A program made the position numbers and the translations under genes. The notes beneath the pieces were generated by a model that was not told where the DNA came from, made no database searches, and was given only the letters and a program-made list of their open reading frames with translations. DNA of 64,000 bases from Pyrenophora tritici-repentis (taxonomy: Eukaryota; Ascomycota; Dothideomycetes; Pleosporales; Pleosporaceae): the NCBI RefSeq assembly GCF_003171515.1, contig NC_089396.1:1674001-1738000 (forward strand), given 5' to 3'. The first letter of the stretch is position 1; each line of letters opens with the position of its first letter. Of this stretch, positions 12,921-23,837 are shown piece by piece.

Positions 12921-14921
12921 TCAACCCTCTCCACCACTAGCATTTTCATCCTCGGAGTCTTCCTCAAACTTCTGCTCCGTAGGCTTGCCCTCGCGCTTCC
13001 TCTTCGTCGCCGCAATGCCGCCAGACGTAAGGTACAGAAACTGATCGTCTTTGTAGTTATCAAGATGCGTGAAGAAGGTGTTGAACCTACACATTGTTAG
13101 CAACCTGCCCCAGCATCTAGTCAACGGACATTATGAAACTTACTGGTTTCCCTGCGCCTCCTCCCTGAAGATGCGCTGGTAAATCTCTCTCTCTTTGAAC
13201 TCTTCGATCTTGTCATTAAACTTGTTAAAGTTGATGGGATCGCGATCATGCTGTTTGGCCAGTTTGGCGTTGTACGAATCAAACACGGGTCGTTCTAGCA
13301 ACAAGCCCAGACCAGGCGCTTTGGGGATGCGAACAACGTTGTTGCCGAAGCTCTCCTCCATTATCTCGGGGTTGGTGCCACACCGTACTGTCAAGGCGGC
13401 CATACCCACCATTTTGCGGATCTGGTGCATCATAAAACTTTGACCGTGGACCTTGAGACTCAGCCACTCGGTGTCGTTGATGATGATGGGCTTGGGGGCG
13501 ACTTGGAAGCTCTTGATGTAGCGCTGGGCCGACTTGTCGTTGTATTTCTTGTGCACGGTGTAGTTGTGGTAACGGTGGGTTCCGAGGTAGTTGTTGAGGG
13601 CGGCCTGGACGCGGGCTTGTCGCTCGGGGGGAGATGCGGTAGGCTTTTTTGATGTCGATGTAAGTTTTCTTGAGGGTCTTGATGGCTTCTTCGAGGGGGG
13701 ATTGGTTGACGACGCCGGGGGGGCAGGGGACGCGTGCCGTCGGTGGTGGAGTCGAGGGTTATGCTGGGATCGTTTTGCTCGACTGCGGAGATGACTTCTT
13801 TGGCTTCATCGGAGGGCTGAGATTTAGGCTCTACTTCGCTGGCATCCAGCTTTGCGGTTTCCTCGGCAGCCTCGGTCATGTTGGTGTCCTTTCCGTCGGC
13901 AGCCTTCTCTTTCTCGGCCTCTTGCTTCTCAATGGAAGCGTCAACTATACGGTCTTCTCCAGCTGGCGCATCGATGTACTCCATATTGTAGAGTGCCTCT
14001 TGTACTAATGGTCGTATTGAGTCGTCTAATGAGTCCAAGATGGGCTTGATATGCTTCTCCTCAACTTCGGGCCAGAAGTTGGCCACTTCAGCCTGTCTCG
14101 CGCGGTATCCCTCGAGGTCGTTTTCCTTCTCTGCAAACTCTTCCAGCTTCTTCCCCAGAAAACTTGACGGGTGTGGGGGAAGGAACGAATGCGTCGGAAT
14201 CAGGTATTCGTACCATCGCGAGTCGCACGCCTGGTAGCAGCTGAAGGAGCCGACGGTCCTCTGAATGCCCCAAACCCTGATTTGATCGGTGAGATGGCTG
14301 TTGATCTTGTCTACAATGTCCTCGTCCTCGATGATCAACTTCAGTGACACTACGTTTCCAGCAGCATGTACGCCCTTGTCGGTACGCGCGCAACGGACGA
14401 GGGAGACCTTTTTGGGGTCGACTGCGTTTGCCTTTGAAATGGCACCGGCCGCGACGAATGCGTTGAATAGATCGCCCTCGATGGTCTTCTGCTTGTTGTC
14501 GATTTGCATGCCCTTGTAGCCGGTGCCCGAGTAGCCGATCATGACTGCGACTTTGCGCTTGGGTCTGCGCTCTTCTGCCTCGATCTCTTCGGCGGGAAAC
14601 GCTGCGGGGAGCGCTGGTCTTTCGTTCTCGCCCTTTTCTTCCATGGCCTTAATCTTGGCTTGCTGCTCCTTGTTGCGGTCTCGTCGATCTAGTTGAGCGG
14701 TGCTTGCTTAGTTAGATACGTGCATTGGTAGGACAGACGGTTGCTCACTTATGTTCCTTACGTCCCATATTCCTCTTCTTATTCGGATGGCTTCCACCTT
14801 GCTGGCGTCCACCGCCTCCTCTTGCAGCATTTCTGCGATCCTTATCTGCCCATTTGCGCTTCTTGTCGTTGCCGCGATTCGACGAGCCGTGATCGCGGCG
14901 AGGGCCTTCGTTGTCAGACAT
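12921..14921 (-). CDS. PUS1: tRNA pseudouridine synthase 1, frame broken by two +1 shifts in this sequence
   Basis: TruA-type synthase that makes pseudouridine in nuclear tRNAs and some other RNAs. Exons 14921-14762, 14688-13144, 13086-12921; introns 73 and 57 nt. The catalytic Asp lies in RCARTDKGVHAAGNVV; VMIGYSGTGYKGMQ and FMMHQIRKMVGMAALTVR are the other family blocks. A long charged insert (from IDASIEKQEAEKEK) separates the two halves, as in other fungal Pus1. The frame shifts once in a run of seven C (13717-13723 on the minus strand) and again in a run of six C (13626-13631). Exons sum to 1871 nt; with one base fewer in each run the sum is 1869, exactly 623 codons. Whether this is mutation or a base-calling error at homopolymers cannot be decided here. 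Confidence 0.9.
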
Positions 14922-15414
14922 GGTCGCACAAGACTCTTGGACAGCTTGCTCCAACAATTGAAGCCGCTGATCATGAGGTGGTGGTGTGGTGGCGTAGTGA
15001 ATGAAGCTGCAGGTGAGAGAGCATGTGGGGTCGCTATGTCCATTTTCATTTTCTCGGTCCCGGGGGGAGCTCTGCCAGAGGCTTGGCGCGGCAGGTACCC
15101 ATGCTTGCTTACCTCATCTGGACCCTGGACTTTGTACCATTATTGTCTTGCGCCTGGCATGCTTGAGAGGTCTTCTCTCTATCATCCACCCGCCGTACTG
15201 TATACATTAATAAGTACGCGGGCAGACCTCACCCGGAGAAGGCCTTGTCTGCATTGTAACTAGTCATCGCCTGCGCCTATCCACAGTCCAGGGCCGCCGC
15301 AATACTCCCGGCTGCTTCGTTTGCGCCTGATCTGGCGCATTCGAACAAAGACGCGCGCGGGTCTCAGCCCTCCAAGAGCGCTTCCAAGCGCGCTCCCAAG
15401 AGCCTCTCTACACG
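14922..15414. promoter_or_regulatory. bidirectional promoter region PUS1 / TFA1
   Basis: 493 bp between divergent start codons. GC-rich repeats of the type GAGCGC(T)TCC(A)AGCGCGCTCCC lie just before the TFA1 start (about 15370-15400). No TATA box seen. Confidence 0.4.
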
Positions 15415-16717
15415 ATGAAGGACCCCGTAGAGAAGAGCGAGAAAGATCCCGTGCAGATAGTGAAGCAGTTGCTCCGGACGGTTGTCCGCATGTTCTACGA
15501 GACAGAGCACATTGTAATTATGGACGCCCTATGCTACCATGGTGCTCTCTCTATATCTGATATGACCATCATCCTGGACGCTGGAAAAAACTCCAAACAT
15601 GTTAGCAAGGTCGTCGGTAAGCTCAAAGAAGCAGGTTTGTGTAGATCGTACGTCTCCGGCATCATTATTGGCGGCACATACTGACCAATTCAGCTGGACG
15701 CAGCAAATCCTACGTCAAGGCGCAAACAAGCAATCGAGTCGAGACTTCTTCTACATTGACTGGCGCCGGGGTGTTGATGCGGTCAAGTACAAAATCTACA
15801 AGATCGACGAGAGCATCAAGAGGGACGCGAAACCGACGACGGAGAAAGCAGAGTTCAAATGCCTGCGCTGCAAATCTACCTACACAACCATGCAAGCGCT
15901 CAACATGCCCGATCACAACGCCGGCCCAGACGACAGCGGATTTCTTTGCGCCCGTTGCGAGTTCCGACTCGAAGAAATCGACCCCGATGCCCAGGCAGAT
16001 GACATTGACGATACCCCGGCCAAATTCAACAAGTTGTTCGGCCCACTCATCGAGACCATGGCACAACTAGAGCAAATGGGCAAGCTCCCAGCCGTCGAGC
16101 CTTCGGACGCCGTCAGCGAGAGGATTGAGCTTCCGCGCGACAGGACTGTCGACCCTGGTACGCAGGTTGAGGTCGTTGAGCCGTCGGCTGGACGTCCGAC
16201 GGCTGTCAAAGGCATCGACACAGGCCCCGAAAAGATCAGCGTGCAAATTGGATCAAGCGCGGAACAGAATGAGAAGCAACGAGCGGCAGACAAGGCTCGC
16301 CAGGAGAAGATTGCCATGCAGAATCAACTTCCGAGTTGGCACACAAAGTCAACTGTCGTTAAAGATGAAACAACTACGGTCAAGCAAGAGGATAATAACG
16401 GTGATACTCCCAATATCAAATCCGAGACAGGCGAAACGATAGGCGGTAATCAGAACCTCGATGCAGTCTTCGCGCAAATCGAGGCGGAGCGCCGTCGTAA
16501 GGAGCAGGAGGAGGAAGACGATGACGACGATGACGACGATGAGTTTGAAGACGTCGATGTTGGCACGCCGAGCGCGCTTCCAGATGCGAAGCGTATAAAG
16601 GTGGAAAGCTCCGCCGCGCCTACCCCTTCAGCCGCAGCCACACCAGCTGCAGTAACCCCAGCCGCTTCAAATGGAGGGGACGAGAGCGAGGAAGACGAGT
16701 TTGAAGACGTCAAGTGA
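15415..16717 (+). CDS. TFA1: transcription initiation factor TFIIE, alpha subunit
   Basis: General RNA polymerase II factor that recruits and regulates TFIIH at promoters. Exons 15415-15647 and 15694-16717, intron 46 nt (GTACGT..AATTCAG), 418 aa. N-terminal winged helix (VRMFYETEHIVIMDALCYHG to KLKEAGLCRSW), then SRDFFYIDWRRGVDAVKYK, then a four-Cys zinc site CLRC ... CARC (C-x2-C pairs), as expected for TFIIE-alpha. The second half is low-complexity with an Asp run (EEDDDDDDDDEFEDVDV) and a second acidic EDEFEDV at the very end. Confidence 0.93.
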
Positions 16718-17149
16718 TTCTGCATAGCGTTGGCGTTCGGGTCTGAATATTTGGATAATATTTATACGATTTACATTAGGGAGGACGCATATGATCAGGA
16801 ATTAATGTACCCTCCTGAGGCCAGCATTTCAAAAGCGCCGAGGCGTTGGTATAGATCCTGCAATTTTAAACCAGTAGATCATCCAGACCACACAACACCG
16901 ATATAATGATATTGTACGTATAGTCATCTAATAAGTCATACAAAGGGACAATGATACTACGTAGCACTCAGCCCTACGGTTCCAACATGTTGGAACCGTG
17001 GAACGTTAGGCGAGCTTCCATGCCACCTCCGACCCCCGCGTGCATTCACCTCGACCTCCGCATCCACCCCACCAGCACCTCTCCCTCTTGCAATTCCGAC
17101 AAATCACGCCGCGCTCGCTGATGGACGATAAATAAAAGGCATCTCGAAA
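16718..17149. other. intergenic TFA1 - SRP72
   Basis: Holds the 3' end of TFA1 and the promoter of SRP72, with one striking palindrome listed separately. Confidence 0.5.
16976..16999. promoter_or_regulatory. perfect 24-bp palindrome upstream of SRP72
   Basis: Two 12-bp arms, ACGGTTCCAACA and its exact complement, meet at the ACATGT centre with no spacer. It lies 151 bp before the SRP72 start codon. Such a site fits a dimeric regulator or could form a cruciform or hairpin. Regulatory role is inferred. Confidence 0.5.
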
Positions 17150-19199
17150 ATGGCCGCTACTGCCAAATCCCTTTCCTCACTGCTCGCGCAAGCCTCGATC
17201 GAAGACCACGACGAAGTGCTAAAGGCTGCAAATGCTGCCATTAAAAAGTCAAAGAGCGATCAGGATGCGCAACATACCAAAGCTGTAGCGCTGCTGCATC
17301 TGGACCGATACGAGGATGCGTTGACGGTTTTTGAGGCCACGACAGAGTTGCAGACGAAGGCGCGATTCGAATATGCATATGCGCTCTATAAAACAGGCAA
17401 TGCGGCCAAGGCCGTCGAGGTAGTCCAGGCGGCGGGACCAGATTCAGGTCGCGGAATGAAGCATATGCTGGCCCAGGCTGTACGTACAGGTTATCTTGAG
17501 TGTGTCCATGGCTAATATACGCCAGGCATACCGCTCGGAAAACTTCGCACAGGCAATAAGAATCTACAAGGAACTCGCAGACCAGAACGACGAAAGGGAG
17601 GAGTATGACATCCGAATCAACTCCGGGGCCGTGGACGCACAATTGGAGTGGACAGGACAAGGCGAGCTGGCACAGAAGAAGCAGCCCACACGAGAGGATC
17701 TGGAGGTTTTTGAAACGGCTTTCAATGCTGCGTGCGGCAGCATATCACGCAACGAGTTTGGACAAGCCCACGTGTGTTTGAAGCGTGCCAAGGATCTTTG
17801 CAATGCGCTTTCGGACCTCAGTGAAGAAGAGAAGCAGGCTGAACTATTGCCAATTACAGTCCAGCAGGTCTACGTTCTGATACAGTTGGGCAAGCTTGAT
17901 GAGGCCGAAGAATTGGCTACCAAGATTCCCTTTGCCGAGTAAGACGTATTCAACCAAACGAGTTCGACGGCTAACAGCAATAGCATCAAAGAATTATCAA
18001 CACGCTACATTGCTCAAGTCAACAGCATTGCCGCCTCCAAGAAGCTTTCGAACCCGTACCTATCGCATCGTCTTTTCCACGCATCGCCACAGCCCCCAGT
18101 CACCGACCAGCACTTTTCCTACCAGTCTAACATACTGCGACAGGATGAATATGTCATGTCGCTGCTCTCACAAAAGGTGGATGGTGTCGCATCATCAACC
18201 GAGAAAGTCATCGCTGCCTCTCCTGCCCCCTCGCTGTCTCCTGCAGTCAACATGGCGGCAGTCCTCAATGCAGCAGCCCACGTAAGGAATGCAGAGACGG
18301 AGAAAGCTGCCCTCAAAGAGATTGTTCCGCTACTAGAAAAGAGACCAAATGATGTTGGTCTTATACTAACAATAACACACCTATACGTCATCACAAACAA
18401 CTACGCTGCAGCGACCCATCTCCTAGAATCCTTCTTCAAACGCCTGGAGCAGAGCGGCTCGGCATCCGATCTCGACGCACGTTTCTCGCCTGGTCTAATT
18501 GCCACGATTGTTTCGCTATATGCACAACAAGGTCGTCCAGGCGCTTCAAAGAACGAATTGGCGAAAGCAGCCGAGTATTGGCGCAAACCTCATAAGTCAA
18601 AAACAGAAGCTCCGTCGAAATCTCTCATGGTCGCTGCGGGTACTGCACTTCTTGATACGCACAACCCCGAAAATGTCAAGTCTGCGGGAGAGATTTTCAA
18701 GGGCTTGTATGATCAAGACAATGATGACCGAGCAGCCATTGCCGGCCTAGTTGCAGCATACAGCATCACCGATCCGTCGTCAATCCCTGCAGAACTTCTA
18801 TCATATCTGCCAGAAGCCAACCGTCTGGTATCCGACATTGACGCAGTTGAGCTCGAGAAAGTCGGCGTGCCATTAGGCACTCTTACATCGGTCAACCTTG
18901 GAGCTGTATCACAGAAGCGCAGCGCACCCACCAAGGAAGCACCTTCAAGAGCGAAGAGACTACGCAAAGCAAGGATGCCAAAGGACTACGAAGAGGGCAA
19001 GAAAGTGGACCCCGAACGATGGCTGCCAATGCGCGACAGGAGTTACTACCGTCCCAAGGGACGCAAAGGAAAGAAGAGGGCCGAAGGTCTCACACAGGGT
19101 GGTGTCGTGGAGAATGAGAAGGGCACACCGGCTGCTCAAGAGAAGAAGGCTGGTGTGGACAAGGGTAAGGGTAAGAAGAAGGGTAAGGGCAAATGGTGA
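17150..19199 (+). CDS. SRP72: signal recognition particle subunit SRP72
   Basis: Scaffold protein of the SRP, binds SRP68 and the 7S RNA, and serves co-translational targeting to the ER. Exons 17150-17479, 17526-17938, 17984-19199; introns 46 and 45 nt; sum 1959 nt, 652 aa. The first two thirds are TPR-type helices (HTKAVALLHLDRYEDALTVF, PITVQQVYVLIQLGKLDEAE). The C-terminal RNA-binding element is clear: ARMPKDYEEGKKVDPERW, LPMRDRSYYRPKGRKGKKR, followed by a Lys/Gly tail. Start is the first ATG of the frame. Confidence 0.95.
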
Positions 19200-19775
19200 G
19201 CAGTAAAAGTTTATTCTGCTGCTACGTTTTCAAGTCACACATGTAGACATCTGTACTGTAGGATGAGGCACGAGTCATGTATGATGTAGATGTGCCCCAC
19301 TATACGATATCTAGTAGGTAGCTACAGAGAGCTACCCCTCAATTCCTTTGCCTCGAGAACACTGCATTCAGAAAGACAAGAGCAACGACAGCCATGCATA
19401 ATTGGTCATTCGGACGAAAGAAAACGGGAGCGATCGCATCCCATATTGCACTAACGCCTCCACCTGGTAGGTGACCGAAGGGAAAAAGTTGGAACTTGCG
19501 AAAAAATAGAAGCCGAGGTTGACCGCACCCAAACAACTGCTTTCTACGTTTTCTCGGTAACTACCGCTTTTGGATTAGCGCTCTACGTACACGTTACAAG
19601 GGCATTTTGGACTACGGGCGGTAGGAGGAATAGACCCACGTGGAAGAGTATAGAAGACTACCGTGTCGGACTAAGAGGTCCACTGTTTTGAGTACTTAAG
19701 AGGGGGTGGTTGCCGCGGATTTGGTGTATACGTCAAATATCGATTACTTGGCATCAACACAACTTTACGACTACA
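19200..19775. other. intergenic, upstream of oxidoreductase
   Basis: 576 bp with no gene-like frame. Confidence 0.4.
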
Positions 19776-20889
19776 ATGGCTGGACAAGAGACAAAACAAT
19801 GGATTCTGGAGAACCCGCCCCATGCGGAGCCCAAGGTCGAAGGCGATGATGCGACGTTTAAGCTGGTGAACAAGACGTTGCCGGTGCCCAAGGAAGATGA
19901 GGTGTTGGTCAAGATCAAGTACTTTTCGAATGATCGTAAGTCAACATCACCTTTGTATCAACACTACAGCGTCTAACTATAGAAAAGCGGCACAGCGAGG
20001 ATGGTGTGATCCTACTATTGAGCCAGAGCGTCTATACGTGGACCCCGTCAAAAAGGGTGATATTATGCGTGCCTACGCCATTGGCGAAATCGTCACATCC
20101 AGCACCGACAAACTGCCTAAAGGCCAACTCGTCATGGGCGACTTTGGCTGGACCGAATACACGGTCCAAAACGTCAAAGCCGTGCGTCCCATCCAAGCCG
20201 ACGAAAGCGCCGGCATCCGTCCCACACACTTCATCGGCTCCCTAGGCGGCCCCGGTATAACCGCCTACGCCGGTCTCATCGATACCGCGCGCGCCACCGC
20301 TTCAGACACAGTCGTCGTGTCTGGCGCTGCCGGCGCCACAGGCTCCATGGTAGTTCAACTAGCCAAGCACGTTGTCGGCTGCAAGCGCGTCATCGGTATC
20401 GCCGGCGGCCCCGAAAAATGCAAATGGGTAGAATCTCTCGGCGCTGACATCTGCGTCGACTACAAATCCGCCTCGTTTGAAAAAGACCTCAAAGCTGCCA
20501 CCGAAGGCTTTGTAGAGGTCTACTTTGACAACGTTGGCGGCGATATCCTATCGCTCATGCTGAGCCGCATGAAGCGCTTCGGTCGCATCGCCGCGTGTGG
20601 CGCCGTCGCTACTTACAACTCCATGGCCGACAGCGGGGTGAAGAACTGGTTTGAGATTATTAGTAATAGGCTTGAGGTTAAGGGGTTCATTGTTATTGAT
20701 GCTATTACGAGTGGCAAGGCGGGACCTTGGATTCAGGAGATGATTGGCGCGGTGAAGGAGGGGAAGATTAGGGTAGGCGAGGAGACGGAGACGGTGGTTA
20801 AGACCAAGTTTGAGGATGTGCCGAAGACTTGGATGATGCTTTTTGAGGGTGGAAATAGGGGCAAGTTGGTCACTGAAGTTTTTGCTTAG
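19776..20889 (+). CDS. NADP-dependent alkenal/one oxidoreductase, MDR superfamily (LTB4 12-hydroxydehydrogenase / CurA type)
   Basis: Exons 19776-19935 and 19988-20889, intron 52 nt (GTAAGT..GAAAAG); 353 aa. The acceptor at 19987 is preferred to the AG at 19982 because it gives YFSNDPAQRGW, the conserved family sequence. The Rossmann segment is TVVVSGAAGATGSMVVQLAK; VIGIAGGPEKCKWVESLGAD and VEVYFDNVGGDILSLML are typical of this zinc-free MDR branch. Expected to reduce double bonds of alpha,beta-unsaturated carbonyls with NADPH. Substrate unknown. No cluster partners next to it. Confidence 0.88.
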
Positions 20890-21153
20890 ATGGACTGGAT
20901 GTGACGAGAAGGAGAGGTTTTGGAGAAGTTTGTATAGGATCGATTGATTTGGGGTAGGGTGGAGATAATGACTGTAACCCCATAATAACAACTCAAGATG
21001 CACGTCTCTCACTTCTAGCAGCCCATCTACATTCACATTCTCACATCCCACTGCCTATCTCTGATTTCTCATTCCTCTATGCCAAAAGTGATCAACTTCC
21101 CACTCACTTCTTCTAGTTAGTATCAAATCAAGTCTCATATGTTTCAACCAAAT

Positions 21154-21485
21154 CTACTCACAACCTTTTGTAATCCACCCTTCTTCTTTGCCTAGTCCCT
21201 CATCAGTGTATTCTTCAACCTAATTTCTCGTGTCAACTTACAGTCTTTGGTAATCCAAATATTCTTCTTGAATATATGTTTGTCGCCATCCTGCTTGACA
21301 GCGCCCTCCTCAGTGATTGAACCGCCTTCTTCAACTTCTTGCTTGTTCCACTTTGAGACAATGTCGTCGGTGTCCGCGAAGACACGAAGAGTGTTGAGAT
21401 TGTTCAAGATGGCCTTCGAGTTCGTATAGCCCACTTTTGGGCCTCCTTTGCTTGAGCCTGAGGGGTAATCGATTCTCCAAAACAT
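21154..21485 (-). CDS. small protein of unknown family, copy A (93 aa)
   Basis: Exons 21485-21242 and 21191-21154; intron 21241-21192 (GTAAGT..GACTAG, 50 nt, phase 1); sum 282 nt. Begins MFWRIDYPSGSSKGG and contains GYTN at residues 19-22, DDIVSKW, EEGGSI and NIWITKD; the intron splits the codon right after ITKD. Related to the genes at 22694-23111 and 58146-58740 (see findings). No signal peptide, membrane segment or known catalytic motif. This ATG is preferred over in-frame upstream ones because a TATA box lies 136 bp before it and the intervening sequence reads like a leader. Confidence 0.65.
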
Positions 21486-21620
21486 TTTGGTGGAATGTGT
21501 AATGTGGTATTTGCTAGAGTCGTGGGGCGTTGAGTTCTTCGGTTGGATGTCTAAGGTCTTGTAGTAGCTGTAGGAGAATGATTGCTGTTGTAATGAAGCA
21601 AACATACTGCCTTCACAGCT

Positions 21621-21628
21621 GCCTTTTA
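21621..21628 (-). promoter_or_regulatory. TATA box of copy A
   Basis: TATAAAAG on the minus strand, 136 bp before the ATG at 21485. Sequence upstream of it (GACTC 17 bp from the box edge, then GAGT) matches the corresponding part of the copy B promoter. Confidence 0.55.
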
Positions 21629-21751
21629 TACCTGTCCGTGACTCTACCGCCATGTGAGTCCTATTATTGTAGAGTCAGATTATATGGGTATCGTAGTACA
21701 GCAGAGTTAACGTCCTTCAGGGTCGTAACGTGACGTCGTGGGGGTTGTAAC

Positions 21752-21913
21752 TAGACTCCGCAACAATCAATTCAATCCGGTCACTCTCCTAGACCCACTT
21801 ACCTATCTAGGTAGGGCTTAAACTCCTATAGGTAACTACTAGGCTTAAAGCGGTAATCAATCAATCCAATCTGAACCTTCTAGGACCCACTTAATTGATT
21901 GTTGCGGACTGTG
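21752..21913. mobile_element. hAT-type MITE, copy 1 (162 bp)
   Basis: Flanked by a perfect 8-bp target-site duplication GTTGTAAC (21744-21751 and 21914-21921). Terminal inverted repeats: left TAGACTCCGCAACAATCAAT, right (read inward) CACAGTCCGCAACAATCAAT, identical after the first few bases. No coding capacity. Identical over its whole length and in the same orientation to the copy at 23381-23542. The 8-bp duplication and CANNG-like right end place it in the hAT superfamily. Confidence 0.9.
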
Positions 21914-21921
21914 GTTGTAAC

Positions 21922-22693
21922 ACAGTTGGGTCAAAGCGCAATGGAAGCCCTATCTTTCACCCTTGTGCTACAATGTAGAATCAGAGCTTAGTAAATGTTG
22001 AGGTATGATAAGAATTGTATGATTTTTGGAGTCAGGTCAAGACACGGTGGCAGTGAAGATGTCGGAGGTGTTGTCTTATGGTTGCAGTCTTGCTATAGCG
22101 TCACTTCTGAACTGCGACTTGAGGGGCTGTGGCCAGATCATGCTCTATATCTTCTCCAGCATAGCTTCTCACTCAAAATATCAGGTAATCAATCAATTTC
22201 TCTCTCTCCAGGCCGCGATGGTTAACAGCATGATATCCCCCACTATTACATCGCGAACTGACTGGACAAGCACTCATAAGACTCATCACTCTCAGCGTGT
22301 TTAGCATATAGAATGTGATCAAAGACGAGCGATAGTCATGTGTTGGTTAGTCCGAGAGCAAGTCTTACAAAAGATGACGATACCTACGGTTTGCCCGAGG
22401 TGCCGAAGGTTTGATATCTAAATAAAGAAACTACACTGTCACAATAAGCATTGTGACGATATCTGTTCCGACTGCGTGGTAAGAGCCAGCATCGTGATTC
22501 AGATACTGAAATCATTCTGGGCATGTTGCTGACATGTGCTGTGGAGTATCTAATGGTCTTGTATTTGCCCTGCCCTTCTGCTATGACATAATGAAACTGA
22601 ATGAAGGTGTTTATATGAATATGCCACACAGAGAAACCTCTCTCCGATTCAACACCCCTGGTTATGTACAGCCAATCTGAGACATTTAGTTAC
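21922..22693. other. intergenic between MITE copy 1 and copy B gene
   Basis: 772 bp; short frames only, no splice-supported gene found. A decayed relative of the neighbouring small genes could hide here but I could not align one. Confidence 0.4.
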
Positions 22694-23111
22694 TCAGCCG
22701 CCGCCCTTGGTAGGTGTCTCGCTATCGCTACGTTTGGTTTGACTCTTCACATAGTTCTCCCATGGCACCAGAGCGTCTTTCACTGAGAAATGGGTCAGCG
22801 CTAAGTGACCATACAACCAGCACTGCAAACTTACAACCTACGGTAGTAATTTTCTCCTCCGGTTCCTCCTCAAATTTAAGACTGTGTATTGAACGGAGGA
22901 TATTTCTTAATTCTTGCCAGTTGTTCACTGTTTACCCACACTCTTCCTCCGTGGCCGTCCATACACGATCGATGTTGGGGTTAAACAACGAGTTGGTGAG
23001 GCATTTTTCAAAGACTTCTCGGTCATTCGTAAAGCCCGGTTGTTCGACCCAATTGTTTTCCCCTACTTCCACTAGGTAGGTAACACACCAGTATTTCAAT
23101 TCCTTGGGCAT
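22694..23111 (-). CDS. small protein of unknown family, copy B (103 aa)
   Basis: Exons 23111-22937, 22882-22835 and 22782-22694, approximately: intron 1 is the 54-nt GTAAAC..ACACAG stretch in which an in-frame TAA (22932-22934) lies, intron 2 is 22834-22783 (GTAAGT..TTTCTCAG, phase 1). The spliced protein begins MPKELKYWCVTYLVEVGENN, has GFTN at 25-28, NIDRVW, EEECGLKF and KITTVG. Splicing out intron 1 creates CGLKF, which matches CGLVF of the copy at 58146. The last exon is Lys/Ser/Thr-rich. No known family. Intron 1 is a multiple of three, so only the stop codon betrays it. Confidence 0.6.
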
Positions 23112-23293
23112 GACTTGATCTGGTTGGAACGATGTGTAGATAGGGAGAAGTTCGTTTTCGGGCGTTCTAGTACGATGATACAGTATATCACGGGTTCACT
23201 GCAGTCGCTCGCTTGGTGTCTTGCCAAAGTTGTTTTTGCTGTTTGGATAGCGGAGTGGATTACGGTGAGGAAGCCATAATCGATCAAAGTATG

Positions 23294-23301
23294 GTTTTAT
23301 A
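23294..23301 (-). promoter_or_regulatory. TATA box of copy B
   Basis: TATAAAAC on the minus strand, 183 bp before the ATG at 23111 and 80 bp from the MITE copy 2. Confidence 0.5.
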
Positions 23302-23380
23302 CTCCGGTATGACTCAATCGCAAAAGATGAGTAGTTAAATGCTGGTGGTGAGCAACACCTAGGTATGATAACATAACAGT

Positions 23381-23542
23381 TAGACTCCGCAACAATCAAT
23401 TCAATCCGGTCACTCTCCTAGACCCACTTACCTATCTAGGTAGGGCTTAAACTCCTATAGGTAACTACTAGGCTTAAAGCGGTAATCAATCAATCCAATC
23501 TGAACCTTCTAGGACCCACTTAATTGATTGTTGCGGACTGTG
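23381..23542. mobile_element. hAT-type MITE, copy 2 (162 bp)
   Basis: Same sequence, length and orientation as the element at 21752-21913, but with a different perfect 8-bp duplication ATAACAGT (23373-23380 and 23543-23550), so it is a separate insertion. It starts 270 bp before the copy B start codon. Confidence 0.9.
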
Positions 23543-23837
23543 ATAACAGTCACCTTGGTTATGAGCAACATCATCGAGTATCAGCCATGTTATCGTCGAC
23601 CCGAATCGGGTGACGCAACCGCGACTGTACTCATCCATTGGTCATTTGCGTTGCCTCTTGATAGAACGGATGGGTAGCGTAAACTGCGCACCTCGCGGGA
23701 GTTGCTTTGGATGGTGCAATCCGGTTGCCAGTTTCGAGTGGGAGCGCTGATAGGGAAGGAAAGGGTGTTCCCGCAGTAAGCCAGAAGCCTCAAAGAAGAT
23801 GAGGTGAGCCATGGACTGTGGCAAAATCAATATTCAA

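Noticed and set aside
21752..21913. MITE as a deletion derivative of the hAT element at 40493
   Set aside because: Terminal repeats differ (CACAGTCCGCAACAATC versus CAGACTTGTCATTAAGC), so another hAT family must mobilise it.
22932..22934. Premature TAA in copy B, first read as a CAA-to-TAA nonsense mutation
   Set aside because: It lies inside a 54-nt GTAAAC..ACACAG segment in matching phase; splicing it out yields the CGLxF motif shared with copy C, so an intron is the better explanation.
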